Positions 14,785 to 22,478 of a stretch of 64,000 bases of DNA are shown here, one piece after another. This stretch comes from Kutzneria viridogrisea. Lineage in GTDB: Bacteria > Actinomycetota > Actinomycetes > Mycobacteriales > Pseudonocardiaceae. The notes below the pieces were generated by a model, which saw only the letters and a list, made by a program, of their open reading frames with translations, had not been told where the DNA came from and searched no databases. Position 1 is the first letter of the stretch, and every line of letters begins with the position of its first letter. The DNA is taken from positions 1,254,001-1,318,000 of the forward strand of contig JACJID010000002.1 of assembly GCA_014138725.1 (NCBI GenBank), in the 5' to 3' direction. The translations under genes and the position numbers were made by a program.

Positions 14785-17247
14785 GTGGACGCGAGCGAGA
14801 TGCAAGCCGCGGCGCTGGCATGGCATGACGCGGGCTGCTCCGTGCTCCGCGTCGCCCTCGACGGCAGCAAGTCGCCCATCGGATTGTGGCGGCAATACCA
14901 GGACATACCAGCAGACCGGGACACTGTTGACGCTTGGTACTGCGACGGCCACCCCGGTATCGGTGTCGTGTGCGGCGCGGTGTCCGGTGGCCTGGAGATG
15001 CTCGAACTGGAGGGGCGCGCTGTCGCAGGCGGCTACTGGGGGCGGCTCCTCGCCGGGCTCGCCGACCTCGGCGCCAGCGACCTCGTCACGCGCATCGCCG
15101 CCGGATACTGCGAGGCCACCCCCAGCGGGGGAATCCACCTCCTATACCGGGTCGCCGGGGGCGAGGTCGACGGCAACCTGAAACTCGCGCGGCGCCCCGC
15201 CTCCAGCGACCCGACCACCGGACGCCCCCGCGTGGACGTCCTGATCGAGACCCGAGGCGAAGGTGGCTTCGTTATCGTGGCCCCCTCCCACGGTCCCGTG
15301 CACCCCACCGGGGACCCGTGGCTCACCGTCAGCGGTGCACCCAGCAGCATCATCACGTTGACCGCCGCCGAGCGGGACACGCTCCACGTCGCCGCCCGCG
15401 CCCTCGATGAGATGCCCCCGCCCACCCCGATCCCCGACCCCCCGGTCCTCGACCGGGACCGGCGCCCCGGCGAGCTGACACCCGGGGACGACTACACCGC
15501 CCGCACCGGGTGGCCCGAGGTCCTCGAACCCCACGGGTGGACCGTCGCCCGGGTTTCCGGTGACCGCACCTACTGGACGCGCCCAGGCAAGGCGCACGGC
15601 ATCAGTGCGGTCACCGGGGGCGGGGCCGGTGACTACCTGTACGTGTGGTCCACCTCCACCGAGCTGCCCGCCGAGGAAGCCATGTCCCGGTGGCGCGTGT
15701 ACGCCCTCCTCAACCACGGCGGGGACTTCTCCGCCGCCGCATCCACGCTCCGCCGCCGCGGGTACGGGACCCCCATCCCAGAGCCGACACGGCCCGTGCT
15801 CACCGTCCTGCCCACCGCGTCCGGGTCGGTCGCTGTCATCGCGGAACCAGCCACCACACACGACCGCCCCGTCACCGCTGAAACGTTCGTGCACTCCGAC
15901 GACGGCAACGCCCTAGCCCTGGTCGACGCCTACGGCGACCGCATCCGGTATTGCCCCGAGCGGGGCCGCTGGCTGCACTGGACCGGGCAGCGCTGGGCCT
16001 GGTGCCCACCCGGCGGCGGGATCGTCCGCGAGCACCTGAAGGCCATCGCGCGGGCGTTGCCGTCAGAGTCCAGTGCGGACAACCGACACAAGCAACGCGC
16101 GCTCAGCGCGATCGGGACCACCGCGGCACTCACCCAGGCCGAAACCGACCCGCGCGTCACCGTCGCACTGTCCCAACTCGACGCCCACCCGTACGAACTC
16201 AACACGCCACACGGGACAGTGGACCTGCGCACCGGGGTGCTCACACCCGCAGACCCGGCCCGCCTACACACGCGGATGACCGCGGCGGCACCCGACCCTG
16301 ATGCGGATCCCACCCGGTGGCAGCGGTTCCTCGCCGACACTTTTGCCGGTCACCCCGAGCTGCCCGCCTACCTGCAACGCCTCGTCGGCTACTCCGCCAG
16401 CGGGATAGTGCGCGAACACGTGCTGCCCTTCCTGCATGGCAGCGGCGCGAACGGCAAGGGCGTGTTCCTGGAATCGATTCAACGGGTCCTCGGGGACTAC
16501 GCGACAACCGCGCCGTCAGGGTTCCTCATGGCGCAGACCTACGGCAGCCACGAGACCGAGATTGCCCGCCTGGCCGGAGCCCGCCTCGTCGTCTGTAGCG
16601 AAGTGAACGAACGCGACAAGTTTGACGAGGTCAAGGTCAAGATGTTGACCGGCGGGGACACAGTTACCGCCCGGTTCATGCGACAAGATCACTTCTCGTT
16701 CACGCCGTCACACACGCTGATTCTCATGGGCAACCACCAACCGGCCGTCCACAGTGGCGGCTACTCGTTCTGGCGACGGTTGCGGCTGATTCCCTTCGAA
16801 CACACCGTGCCCGAGGATCAGCGGGTGGACGACCTGCAAGGGATCCTCGCCGCCGAACACGGCCCCGCCGTCCTCGCCTGGATCGTCTCCGGCGCCGTCG
16901 CCTACTTCAGTGGAGGACTGGGCGAGCCCACAACGGTATCGGCGGCCACCGCCGAGTACGAGCACGAACAAGACAGCCTCGCCCGGTTCCTGGAGGAGTG
17001 CTGCCACCTCGGCGGCGGCGAACACGTGCGGATCCTCATGAGCAAGATGCGCGCCGCCTACGAACGCTGGTGCCACACCGAGGGTGTCTCACCGGTGTCG
17101 TCCACAGCGTTCGGGCGCACGCTCCGTAGTCGATACGGGGTCGGGGACGCCCGCACAGGAAGGGCGAAGAGCTACACGGGGATCGCGCTGATTGCCGAGG
17201 ACGACGCAGACGGGTCATCCCGCTACGAGCCCCGGAGCAATTCGTGA
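14785..17247 (+). CDS. primase-polymerase / SF3 replicative helicase fusion
   Basis: An 820-residue replication protein starting at a GTG with GGGAG upstream. The N-terminal 210 residues are an archaeo-eukaryotic-type primase-polymerase domain (HPGIGVVCGAVSGGLEMLELEG, ATPSGGIHLLYRV, RVDVLIETRGEGGFVIVAPS). The C-terminal half is a D5/P4-type superfamily 3 helicase with Walker A LHGSGANGKGVF, Walker B-like ARLVVCSEVNE, and the motif C region THTLILMGNHQP. A winged-helix tail with VSSTAFGRTLRSRYG closes the protein. It would unwind the phage origin and prime replication. The repeat array starting about 25 bp after its stop is a likely target. Confidence 0.93.
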   Translation: MDASEMQAAALAWHDAGCSVLRVALDGSKSPIGLWRQYQDIPADRDTVDAWYCDGHPGIGVVCGAVSGGLEMLELEGRAVAGGYWGRLLAGLADLGASDLVTRIAAGYCEATPSGGIHLLYRVAGGEVDGNLKLARRPASSDPTTGRPRVDVLIETRGEGGFVIVAPSHGPVHPTGDPWLTVSGAPSSIITLTAAERDTLHVAARALDEMPPPTPIPDPPVLDRDRRPGELTPGDDYTARTGWPEVLEPHGWTVARVSGDRTYWTRPGKAHGISAVTGGGAGDYLYVWSTSTELPAEEAMSRWRVYALLNHGGDFSAAASTLRRRGYGTPIPEPTRPVLTVLPTASGSVAVIAEPATTHDRPVTAETFVHSDDGNALALVDAYGDRIRYCPERGRWLHWTGQRWAWCPPGGGIVREHLKAIARALPSESSADNRHKQRALSAIGTTAALTQAETDPRVTVALSQLDAHPYELNTPHGTVDLRTGVLTPADPARLHTRMTAAAPDPDADPTRWQRFLADTFAGHPELPAYLQRLVGYSASGIVREHVLPFLHGSGANGKGVFLESIQRVLGDYATTAPSGFLMAQTYGSHETEIARLAGARLVVCSEVNERDKFDEVKVKMLTGGDTVTARFMRQDHFSFTPSHTLILMGNHQPAVHSGGYSFWRRLRLIPFEHTVPEDQRVDDLQGILAAEHGPAVLAWIVSGAVAYFSGGLGEPTTVSAATAEYEHEQDSLARFLEECCHLGGGEHVRILMSKMRAAYERWCHTEGVSPVSSTAFGRTLRSRYGVGDARTGRAKSYTGIALIAEDDADGSSRYEPRSNS

Positions 17248-17531
17248 ACGGCGACGTCTCGGAAGTGGTGACCGGTTCGCGGAAAACCGGTCACCACCAC
17301 CGTGACCGGTGTGACCGGTCATCTCAAGATCACGCCGTCATCGTCCAACTGGGACACGGGGTGATCTTGGGAGAACCGGTCACCGAGTGGATCATGGTGA
17401 CCGGTGTGACCGGTACTCAGGATTATCAGCCCTTGCGCGCACGCGCACACGCGCAATCGGGGCGAACAAGGCAACCGGTCACACCGGTCACACCGGTCAC
17501 CATGATCAACCTCGGGGAGGTGGCCACGTGA
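17244..17531 (+). CDS. possible small protein encoded within the origin-like repeats
   Basis: A 95-residue frame that overlaps the primase stop and the next start by GTGA at both ends, which argues that ribosomes pass through it. The protein is low complexity (VTGVTG, QPVTPVTPVT) because it is read from the ACCGGT repeats. It may be a real coupling peptide or simply an open frame across the origin. I cannot decide from sequence. Confidence 0.35.
   Translation: MNGDVSEVVTGSRKTGHHHRDRCDRSSQDHAVIVQLGHGVILGEPVTEWIMVTGVTGTQDYQPLRARAHAQSGRTRQPVTPVTPVTMINLGEVAT
17271..17507. repeat. ten ACCGGT-centred repeats with nested inverted repeats; origin candidate
   Basis: ACCGGT occurs ten times in 237 bp (17,271; 17,286; 17,305; 17,314; 17,375; 17,400; 17,409; 17,474; 17,483; 17,492), usually as GTGACCGGT or ACCGGTCAC and often in tandem nine bases apart. 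Two longer inverted repeats are nested: AAGATCAC (17,326-17,333) with GTGATCTT (17,361-17,368), and the 16-bp GATCATGGTGACCGGT (17,390-17,405) with its exact reverse complement at 17,492-17,507. Iteron-like arrays beside an SF3 primase-helicase gene are typical of origins; this is inference. Confidence 0.65.
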
Positions 17532-17959
17532 CCCACTTCGTCACCACCCGACCCCGCTGCGGCCCTTGTCCAAGCTGTCACTGTCTGCGACTAACCGGAA
17601 TCGATGAGGGCCTCCCCTATCGAGCCGACCCGGTGCCGCTGACCGTCCAGGCCGAACTGCGCGCCCGCCTCACCGGGCGAGGCTCCTTCGCGCTGCTCGC
17701 CGGGCGGCTCGTCCACCGCGACCGCGACCGCATCCGCGGAGACGTCCGTGGCCGCCCCCCAGTGTTCGCCTCGCACCGCTGCGGCGTACTGCCCGCCGCT
17801 GATGACGTCGAACCCCGGCACGTGCGCGCGGTCACCGAATACCTGTCCCGCCTGCACGCCGCCACACATGCCGACGAGGACCCGGTCCTCTGGCACATCG
17901 TCACCAGCCTCGGTGGACGCGTCATCGGACTCACCGACACCCAGACACCCCCGTACTAG
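17528..17959 (+). CDS. Cys-rich phage protein after the origin
   Basis: A 143-residue protein from a GTG overlapping the previous stop, with GGGGAGG upstream. It begins with CGPCPSCHCLRLTGIDEGLP, a tight Cys cluster that may bind zinc, and continues as a mainly helical protein. Function unknown. Position between helicase and RusA resolvase suggests DNA metabolism. Confidence 0.55.
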   Translation: MTHFVTTRPRCGPCPSCHCLRLTGIDEGLPYRADPVPLTVQAELRARLTGRGSFALLAGRLVHRDRDRIRGDVRGRPPVFASHRCGVLPAADDVEPRHVRAVTEYLSRLHAATHADEDPVLWHIVTSLGGRVIGLTDTQTPPY

Positions 17960-17996
17960 CGCCCAGCACGCCCGTACACGCACGAACGGACCGAGC

Positions 17997-18503
17997 ATGA
18001 CCGATCACCCGCCGGATACCGCCACGGCGACCTCAGAGGAGAAATCAGCCCGCACCGTCCTGGACGTCTTCGTGCCCGGTCACCCCGCGCCCCAAGGCAG
18101 CAAACGACACGTCGGCGGAGGGAAGCTCGTGGAGTCCTCCCGTGCGCTGCGGCCGTGGCGTCAGGACATCCGCGAGGCGTGCTTGTGCAACGGGCAACCG
18201 CGCGTGCGTTTCGCCAGGGACGAACCGGTCCACCTGATCTGTGATTTTGTGCTGCCCCGGCCTGTCCGCCTGCCCAAGCGCGCGACACCGCCGCACACCA
18301 AACGCCCGGATGGCGACAAGCTTCTGAGGGCGGTGTGCGACGCGCTCACCTCGGCGGGGGTTTACCAAGACGACGCCCAAGTGACCGACCACACTGGACG
18401 GAAGCGCTACGCGGCGCCCGGCGAGACGCCCGGCTGCCGCATCCGCCTCTTGCGGGCCACCTGCACGGACACCGCGGCGGGGTCAGGCAGGAGGAGCCAG
18501 TGA
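17997..18503 (+). CDS. rusA: RusA-like Holliday junction resolvase
   Basis: A 168-residue RusA-family endodeoxyribonuclease. The signature begins with VPGHPAPQGSKRHVGGG, then PPHTKRPDGDKLLRAVCDAL, which contains the conserved Lys, the RPDGDKL block and one catalytic Asp. AGVYQDDAQVTDH follows, with the paired catalytic Asp residues. RusA resolves four-way junctions made during recombination-dependent phage replication. The longer upstream frame is ignored because the ATG at 17,997 gives the standard N-terminus. Confidence 0.9.
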   Translation: MTDHPPDTATATSEEKSARTVLDVFVPGHPAPQGSKRHVGGGKLVESSRALRPWRQDIREACLCNGQPRVRFARDEPVHLICDFVLPRPVRLPKRATPPHTKRPDGDKLLRAVCDALTSAGVYQDDAQVTDHTGRKRYAAPGETPGCRIRLLRATCTDTAAGSGRRSQ

Positions 18504-18733
18504 CGACGACCTACGACGGAGACGACGAGACGTTTCGTTGGGACTCCACCGCTCTCCGGGATGCGGCACTGGATTGTCTGCACGGCCGGTACACCGCACT
18601 GCACGGGGATGACCGGACACAGGAGCTGCTGCGCGGGATCGGGCTGGCCCTGCTTGCCGCGCACGAGCAACGCACGGAGTGGGCAGGGGCGGTCCTGGAC
18701 CTGTTGCGCGACGCGAAGGAGGGGCGGACGTGA
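18500..18733 (+). CDS. small hypothetical phage protein
   Basis: A 77-residue acidic, helical protein starting at a GTG four bases before the RusA stop ends, preceded by AGGAG. It ends with a GTGA overlap into the next gene. No motif recognised; a chain of overlaps from RusA to 19,301 indicates one operon. Confidence 0.5.
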   Translation: MTTTYDGDDETFRWDSTALRDAALDCLHGRYTALHGDDRTQELLRGIGLALLAAHEQRTEWAGAVLDLLRDAKEGRT

Positions 18734-18960
18734 TGGCAATGCGGGTAACTGCGTCCGGGGTGTGGATCGCGCTCACGGTCCTGGTGTCCGTGGCGTGGGC
18801 GGCGAATTTCGTTGCACCGTGGCTGGTCTCGACCTACAAGCCGGATCCCTCGATTAACAACCTATTCATGATCATCGTCGGAGGTGTCGTCACTGTGGCG
18901 GTGGAACGCGCCGAGGCACGCCATCGCGACGACAGGTCCAAGGAGGAGACGCCCTCATGA
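18730..18960 (+). CDS. two-span membrane protein, holin-like topology
   Basis: A 76-residue protein with two membrane segments: VWIALTVLVSVAWAANFVAP and NNLFMIIVGGVVTVAVERA, joined by a short polar loop, and a charged C-terminus. The topology matches small class II holins, but the gene sits in the early region, far from the endolysin. A membrane role other than lysis is equally possible. Start GTG 18,730 overlaps the previous stop; ATG 18,733 is the alternative. Confidence 0.55.
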   Translation: MMAMRVTASGVWIALTVLVSVAWAANFVAPWLVSTYKPDPSINNLFMIIVGGVVTVAVERAEARHRDDRSKEETPS

Positions 18961-19301
18961 CCGAATCCACCCCAGTCCGCCCGCTGCGGCGGATCGGTGT
19001 CGCGCTGATCGTCCTCGCGGCACTGTCCACTGTGAGCGGAGTCATTGTGACCGTCAGGGAGCATCAGCAGATCGAGTGCCAGGCGGGCGTCAACGGCGCA
19101 CTGTCGAAGGCGCTGCGCGAGCGGTCCGACGCGGCATCGAAGGAACGCCAGGCGCAGCTCGCCCTCTTCAGCGCACTACTCGACCCAGGGGCGACGCCTG
19201 AGTCCAGGCGGGCCGCACTGGCCACCTACTACGAGCAGTACAAGGCGGCCGATAGCGCTCGTGACGCCAACCCGCTGCCGGACGCGAGCACTTGCCAGTG
19301 A
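18957..19301 (+). CDS. membrane-anchored protein with extracytoplasmic helix
   Basis: A 114-residue protein with an N-terminal membrane anchor (IGVALIVLAALSTVSGVIV) and an outward-facing helical part with two Cys residues (CQAGVNGALSKAL and a C-terminal STCQ) that could form a disulphide. It overlaps the two-span membrane gene by ATGA, so the two may form a membrane pair comparable to holin/accessory or Rz-type pairs. That reading is inference. Confidence 0.55.
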   Translation: MTESTPVRPLRRIGVALIVLAALSTVSGVIVTVREHQQIECQAGVNGALSKALRERSDAASKERQAQLALFSALLDPGATPESRRAALATYYEQYKAADSARDANPLPDASTCQ

Positions 19302-19853
19302 TGTGCATGAACGAGGCGGGCGTCCGGCCGTCCGGAGTGGACGGTTGCAAGTGGACGATTCGCGGATCTTCACCAGCGACCTGTCTCGGGGCCTCACCCC
19401 ACATGGGTGGGATAAGTTGTCGCGACAAATAGATAAGATTGATCACTGTCCGTGCATGACAGACGGGCGGCAAAGCGAATCTGCCCAGGTCAGGCCCCCA
19501 TTAAGGACATTACTCAATGTGACCATGGCTCACTTCCTGCCCGATCGCCCGGGGGGCGGCATTCGTTACCGCAAACAGGGGAAGTTTCGTCTAAACCACC
19601 CCGCCGAGTGACAGTAAGCGTTTTCGATGTCGTTCACCAGAGTTAACTCGAACGGCTGATGGAGCGGTGTCCGTGATTGACGGAACACACAGTCGGTGGT
19701 TCTGTCCCATCTCATGATTCGCAGACAGGCCAGTGCCTCGAATAGAACAACGCGATACTTGCGTTCAGCGTCGAACGCAAGGAGTCCGCCGAGGGCGCTA
19801 CCCCGTCAAGATCACTTCCCAGATGCACACTATGCATCAGAAAGAGCGCGACA
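19302..19853. other. 552-bp AT-richer intergenic region upstream of the Lsr2-like gene
   Basis: No convincing gene is seen; the open frames here have neither ribosome-binding sites nor recognisable protein character. The base composition is clearly less GC-rich than the rest of the phage. A perfect 12-bp palindrome TTGTCGCGACAA lies at 19,417-19,428, followed at once by an AT-rich AATAGATAAGATT stretch. The region probably holds promoters and operators, possibly autoregulatory targets of the Lsr2-like protein that follows. Confidence 0.55.
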
Positions 19854-20315
19854 ATGGCAACTCAGGTTCGCCTCGTGGACGACATCGACCGCGAAAGCGA
19901 TGCAACCAGGACCATTAGCTTCGGTCTCGGAAACCGATCCTATGTGATCGACGTGAACGACGCCCACGCGGAGCAGCTAGAAAACGAATTTGGGGCGTGG
20001 ATCAAGTTCGCCCGGCAGGAAGGTAAAGCACGTCCGTCCATACCCCGCCGCCCGGGTCCACCCACCGTCGTCCGTGGCGACTGGTGGGAGACGCCACCCG
20101 ACGCCACGCCCGAGGAGAAGAGGAAATACAAAAACCTCCGCGCGCAGATCAAGACATGGGGGAAGACGCGGGGGTGGCCCGCCGATCTGGGCCAGCGAGG
20201 ACGAGTGCCCCGAGCCCTGTGCGAGCGCTGGCTTGACGAGGTGTGCGACGGCAAGGTCCCGGACATCGGCGCCGTCACCTCTCGCGGCGTGGCAGTAGGG
20301 GACGATGACGAATGA
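19854..20315 (+). CDS. Lsr2-like nucleoid/xenogeneic silencer protein, phage-encoded
   Basis: A 153-residue protein with the Lsr2 plan. The N-terminal dimerisation part runs MATQVRLVDDIDRESDATR, TISFGLGNRSYVIDVND and AHAEQLENEF. A Pro/Arg-rich linker follows, and then a C-terminal DNA-binding part with IKTWGKTRGWPADLGQ and RGRVP. RGR is the minor-groove AT-hook-like core of Lsr2. Host Lsr2 is usually about 110 residues; this one has a longer linker. Phage copies could silence or counter-silence host and phage AT-rich DNA. It follows a 552-bp AT-richer leader, a typical Lsr2 target. Confidence 0.82.
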   Translation: MATQVRLVDDIDRESDATRTISFGLGNRSYVIDVNDAHAEQLENEFGAWIKFARQEGKARPSIPRRPGPPTVVRGDWWETPPDATPEEKRKYKNLRAQIKTWGKTRGWPADLGQRGRVPRALCERWLDEVCDGKVPDIGAVTSRGVAVGDDDE

Positions 20316-20656
20316 ACATCCCGGCTGACGACCCGACGGACATCGATGAGTATCTCTCGCAAACAGATTATTTCGAATGCCGGGCTTACGGCCACACGTT
20401 CCGCAGTAAAGATCTCTGGTGGGATATCGAGGGGAGCGGAACAACACTCATTTACACCAAGACTTTCGATTGCCCCAGTTGCGGAATGTCGCGAACCGAC
20501 ACCCGGGACAGGAGCCGAAGGCTCATCGCGCGTTCCTACGGGCGCATTCCGGGCTACGCGGTCAAGGGGCGACGCCTGTCCCGAGACGACGTGTGGGCGT
20601 GGCAGATCGAACAGCAACTCGCCCAGCAGCGAGGCAGGCGCAGGAGGGCAGCATGA
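20312..20656 (+). CDS. zinc-ribbon-like conserved actinophage protein
   Basis: A 114-residue protein with FECRAYGHTFRSKDLWWD early, then KTFDCPSCGMSRTDTRDRS and RSYGRIPGYAVKGRRLSRDD. The C...GH plus C-x2-C spacing and the SYGxxPGYxxKG ending are characteristic of a common small actinophage family. Function is not known. It overlaps the Lsr2-like gene (ATGA) and the next gene, giving one operon. Confidence 0.65.
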   Translation: MNIPADDPTDIDEYLSQTDYFECRAYGHTFRSKDLWWDIEGSGTTLIYTKTFDCPSCGMSRTDTRDRSRRLIARSYGRIPGYAVKGRRLSRDDVWAWQIEQQLAQQRGRRRRAA

Positions 20657-21213
20657 CCCTCCTATCCTCCGGGCGGCACGCCGTCGCCCGCTGCCTCCAG
20701 GAGCACGAGGACACGATCACCGCGTGCCCCTGGCGTCGGGACCACGACGCATACGTCACCGTTGACGCCGTGCGCGCCGTCCTGGCCCTGTGCGACCGTG
20801 ATGACTACGACCTCGGCGGCACCGGAACCCTCCAGGTCCGCGAAATCAGAGAAGCCATCGCCGAGGCACTCGACGGTGACGGGGGTGACCGTGTTACCGC
20901 GACCGACCGCCGCTGGGGACCCTGGCCCCTGGACCCGGCGGACGTGACACTCGACTGTCCAACATGGGGCGGCACCCCGCACCGTGTCGACCTCAGGGCG
21001 TGCCGCACCTCCGCGCACGTCCTGGACGAGGTGATCAGAGTCGCCGCCCAGCCCTGGGCAGAGGACACCGTCATAGCCGGGCTCGTGCGCGCACTGGACG
21101 CAGTGCTACGGCTGAGTGTCCACCTGTGCCCGCAAGGGAGATCCCGCACCATCACCCGGCGCAGGTGCGAGACGCTGGCGGACCTGGCGACCCGGAGGCC
21201 CCCCGATGCCTGA
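20653..21213 (+). CDS. hypothetical phage protein
   Basis: A 186-residue protein overlapping the previous stop (ATGA). It has a helical N-terminus (GRHAVARCLQEHEDTITACPW) and several Cys and His residues spread along the chain. No domain recognised. Confidence 0.5.
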   Translation: MTLLSSGRHAVARCLQEHEDTITACPWRRDHDAYVTVDAVRAVLALCDRDDYDLGGTGTLQVREIREAIAEALDGDGGDRVTATDRRWGPWPLDPADVTLDCPTWGGTPHRVDLRACRTSAHVLDEVIRVAAQPWAEDTVIAGLVRALDAVLRLSVHLCPQGRSRTITRRRCETLADLATRRPPDA

Positions 21214-21379
21214 CGAGGATCCCGACCCGTGGCGAGGTGACACGCTCTCCGAGCCGCGTACCGTCATCGTGGTCTACCCCGACGGGCGCGAACTCCGTGT
21301 GGTGATCACGTCCACGGCTGAACTGCCCTACCTGATCGATGCCCTGTGGGACCGCTGTGAACGGCGGGCAGCAGGGTGA
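21206..21379 (+). CDS. small hypothetical phage protein
   Basis: A 57-residue acidic protein, ATG eight bases before the previous stop ends. A strand-rich centre (RTVIVVYPDGRELRVVIT) and a C-terminal helix are visible. Its end overlaps the next small gene by GTGA. Confidence 0.5.
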   Translation: MPDEDPDPWRGDTLSEPRTVIVVYPDGRELRVVITSTAELPYLIDALWDRCERRAAG

Positions 21380-21513
21380 ACCGCGCGATCCTGGCGATGA
21401 CGGTGGTAGTCGGTATCGGTGCCGCGGTTGTCGGTGCACTGCGGCTCGGTGCCCTGCTGACACCTCAGGCGCGGCGGCCAGGGGTCGAGCAGGGTAGCGC
21501 GCGCGACGAGTAG
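21376..21513 (+). CDS. very small membrane protein, 45 aa
   Basis: A 45-residue protein from a GTG overlapping the previous stop. Nearly half is one membrane helix (AILAMTVVVGIGAAVVGALRL) and the rest is a polar tail. It is short enough to be missed by automatic calling. Overlap and membrane character are the support. Confidence 0.5.
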   Translation: MNRAILAMTVVVGIGAAVVGALRLGALLTPQARRPGVEQGSARDE

Positions 21514-21676
21514 CCGACCCCGCGCGGGGCGGTCGCCATGCCCGAGAGGAGGCAGCATCGTGTTACCTGAGTGAGTGTCGCGAGTAGACCGCCCCGCTGT
21601 TGGCGCCCAGCCAGTGCGACGAATAGTGTGGGCATCTCGCGACACGGACACCCCGTCTCAGTCGGAACAGCACGAT

Positions 21677-21752
21677 TCCGGTGTAGCTCAAGCGGTAGAG
21701 CGGCGACACGTGCCACGTGCCGCACTTGCAGGTTCGACCCCCGCCACCGGAG
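21677..21752 (+). tRNA. tRNA-Gly(GCC)-like gene with lengthened anticodon stem
   Basis: Acceptor strands TCCGGTG (21,677-21,683) and CACCGGA (21,745-21,751) pair perfectly. The D-arm GCTC-AAGCGGTA-GAGC and the T-arm GCAGG-TTCGACC-CCCGC (21,728-21,744; one A-C mismatch) are canonical. Between them the best anticodon arm is GCGACAC-GTGCCAC-GTGCCGC, a stem of seven base pairs with one A-C mismatch instead of five. Its loop has T33, anticodon GCC and A37. The discriminator base is G and CCA is not encoded. Both are unusual for glycine tRNA. It may be a functional tRNA, a decaying one or a tRNA-like decoy. Confidence 0.6.
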
Positions 21753-21800
21753 CGAGGCCGGGCACATCTGGCACGCCCCGTCTTGGCAGACGAAAGCCCC

Positions 21801-21827
21801 CCGCATCACCGTGGGCACCTGATGCGG
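21801..21827 (+). terminator. hairpin downstream of the tRNA-Gly-like gene
   Basis: CCGCATCA and TGATGCGG form a perfect 8-bp stem with an 11-base loop about 50 bp after the tRNA-like gene. No T-tract follows; a weak terminator or processing signal is likely. Confidence 0.45.
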
Positions 21828-21912
21828 ATAGTGCCCGGCCCACCAGCCCACAGACGTGGCCCAGCAAGGAAACCACCCATGACAGCGGCCACGGCGAACT
21901 GAGGAGCAGCCT

Positions 21913-22107
21913 GTGGCCAGTGACGCACCGATCTGCGGACGCCAACTCACCCGCATCCCTCACAGCGATGACAACACCAGGGAACGCCGTCGCGCGGCCC
22001 GACGGATCGCCGCCGTATCCGCCACCCCTGACGAGTGCCTGGAGCTGCTCGCCGCGCTCGGCCTGACCGTTGCCGATGCGCTGGCACAGGTCGACGGACA
22101 GCCGTGA
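21913..22107 (+). CDS. small hypothetical phage protein
   Basis: A 64-residue protein starting at a GTG with GAGGAG upstream. It is basic near the middle (NTRERRRAARRIAAVSATP) and ends in a short helix. It overlaps the next start (GTGA). Confidence 0.5.
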   Translation: MASDAPICGRQLTRIPHSDDNTRERRRAARRIAAVSATPDECLELLAALGLTVADALAQVDGQP

Positions 22108-22478
22108 CAACCGACGCTGCCGACATCCTCACCCGTGCCGCTGATGTCCTGACCTCCCTCGGGGCACGCGCCACCTACGGGACCTGGTCGGCCACCGACC
22201 TCACCGAGCACGGACACACCGGGGTGTGGTGGGTGCAGCACGAGACCCACGACGACGACGGCACCACCTACGGGGTGATCGCGGAACTGGACACGATGAA
22301 CTGTGCTGCCAATGCGGCGTGGATTGCGGCGATGGAGCCCGAGGCCGTGACAGTGCACCTCGCGCAGGCGCTCCGCCTCACCGCCGCAGCCCTCGCCGAT
22401 CCCGCCCTGGCCACGCAGCAGGCCACCGTGTCACCGCTGCTCGCACTCGCACGACATATCCTGTCTGTGCACCCGTGA
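22104..22478 (+). CDS. conserved actinophage hypothetical protein
   Basis: A 124-residue protein with the recurring actinophage pattern: an N-terminal helix, a Trp/His-rich middle (GVWWVQHETHDDDGTTYGV), then NCAANAAWIAAMEPEAVTVHL, and a C-terminal helix. The AAWIAAMxPE segment is seen in many phage proteins of unknown role. Coupled on both sides by GTGA. Confidence 0.6.
   Translation: MTTDAADILTRAADVLTSLGARATYGTWSATDLTEHGHTGVWWVQHETHDDDGTTYGVIAELDTMNCAANAAWIAAMEPEAVTVHLAQALRLTAAALADPALATQQATVSPLLALARHILSVHP

Noticed and set aside
19261-19611. Plus-strand 116-residue frame in the AT-richer region before the Lsr2-like gene
   Set aside because: It overlaps the end of the upstream gene, has no ribosome-binding site, and the protein shows no family-like pattern. 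A regulatory region explains the sequence better.
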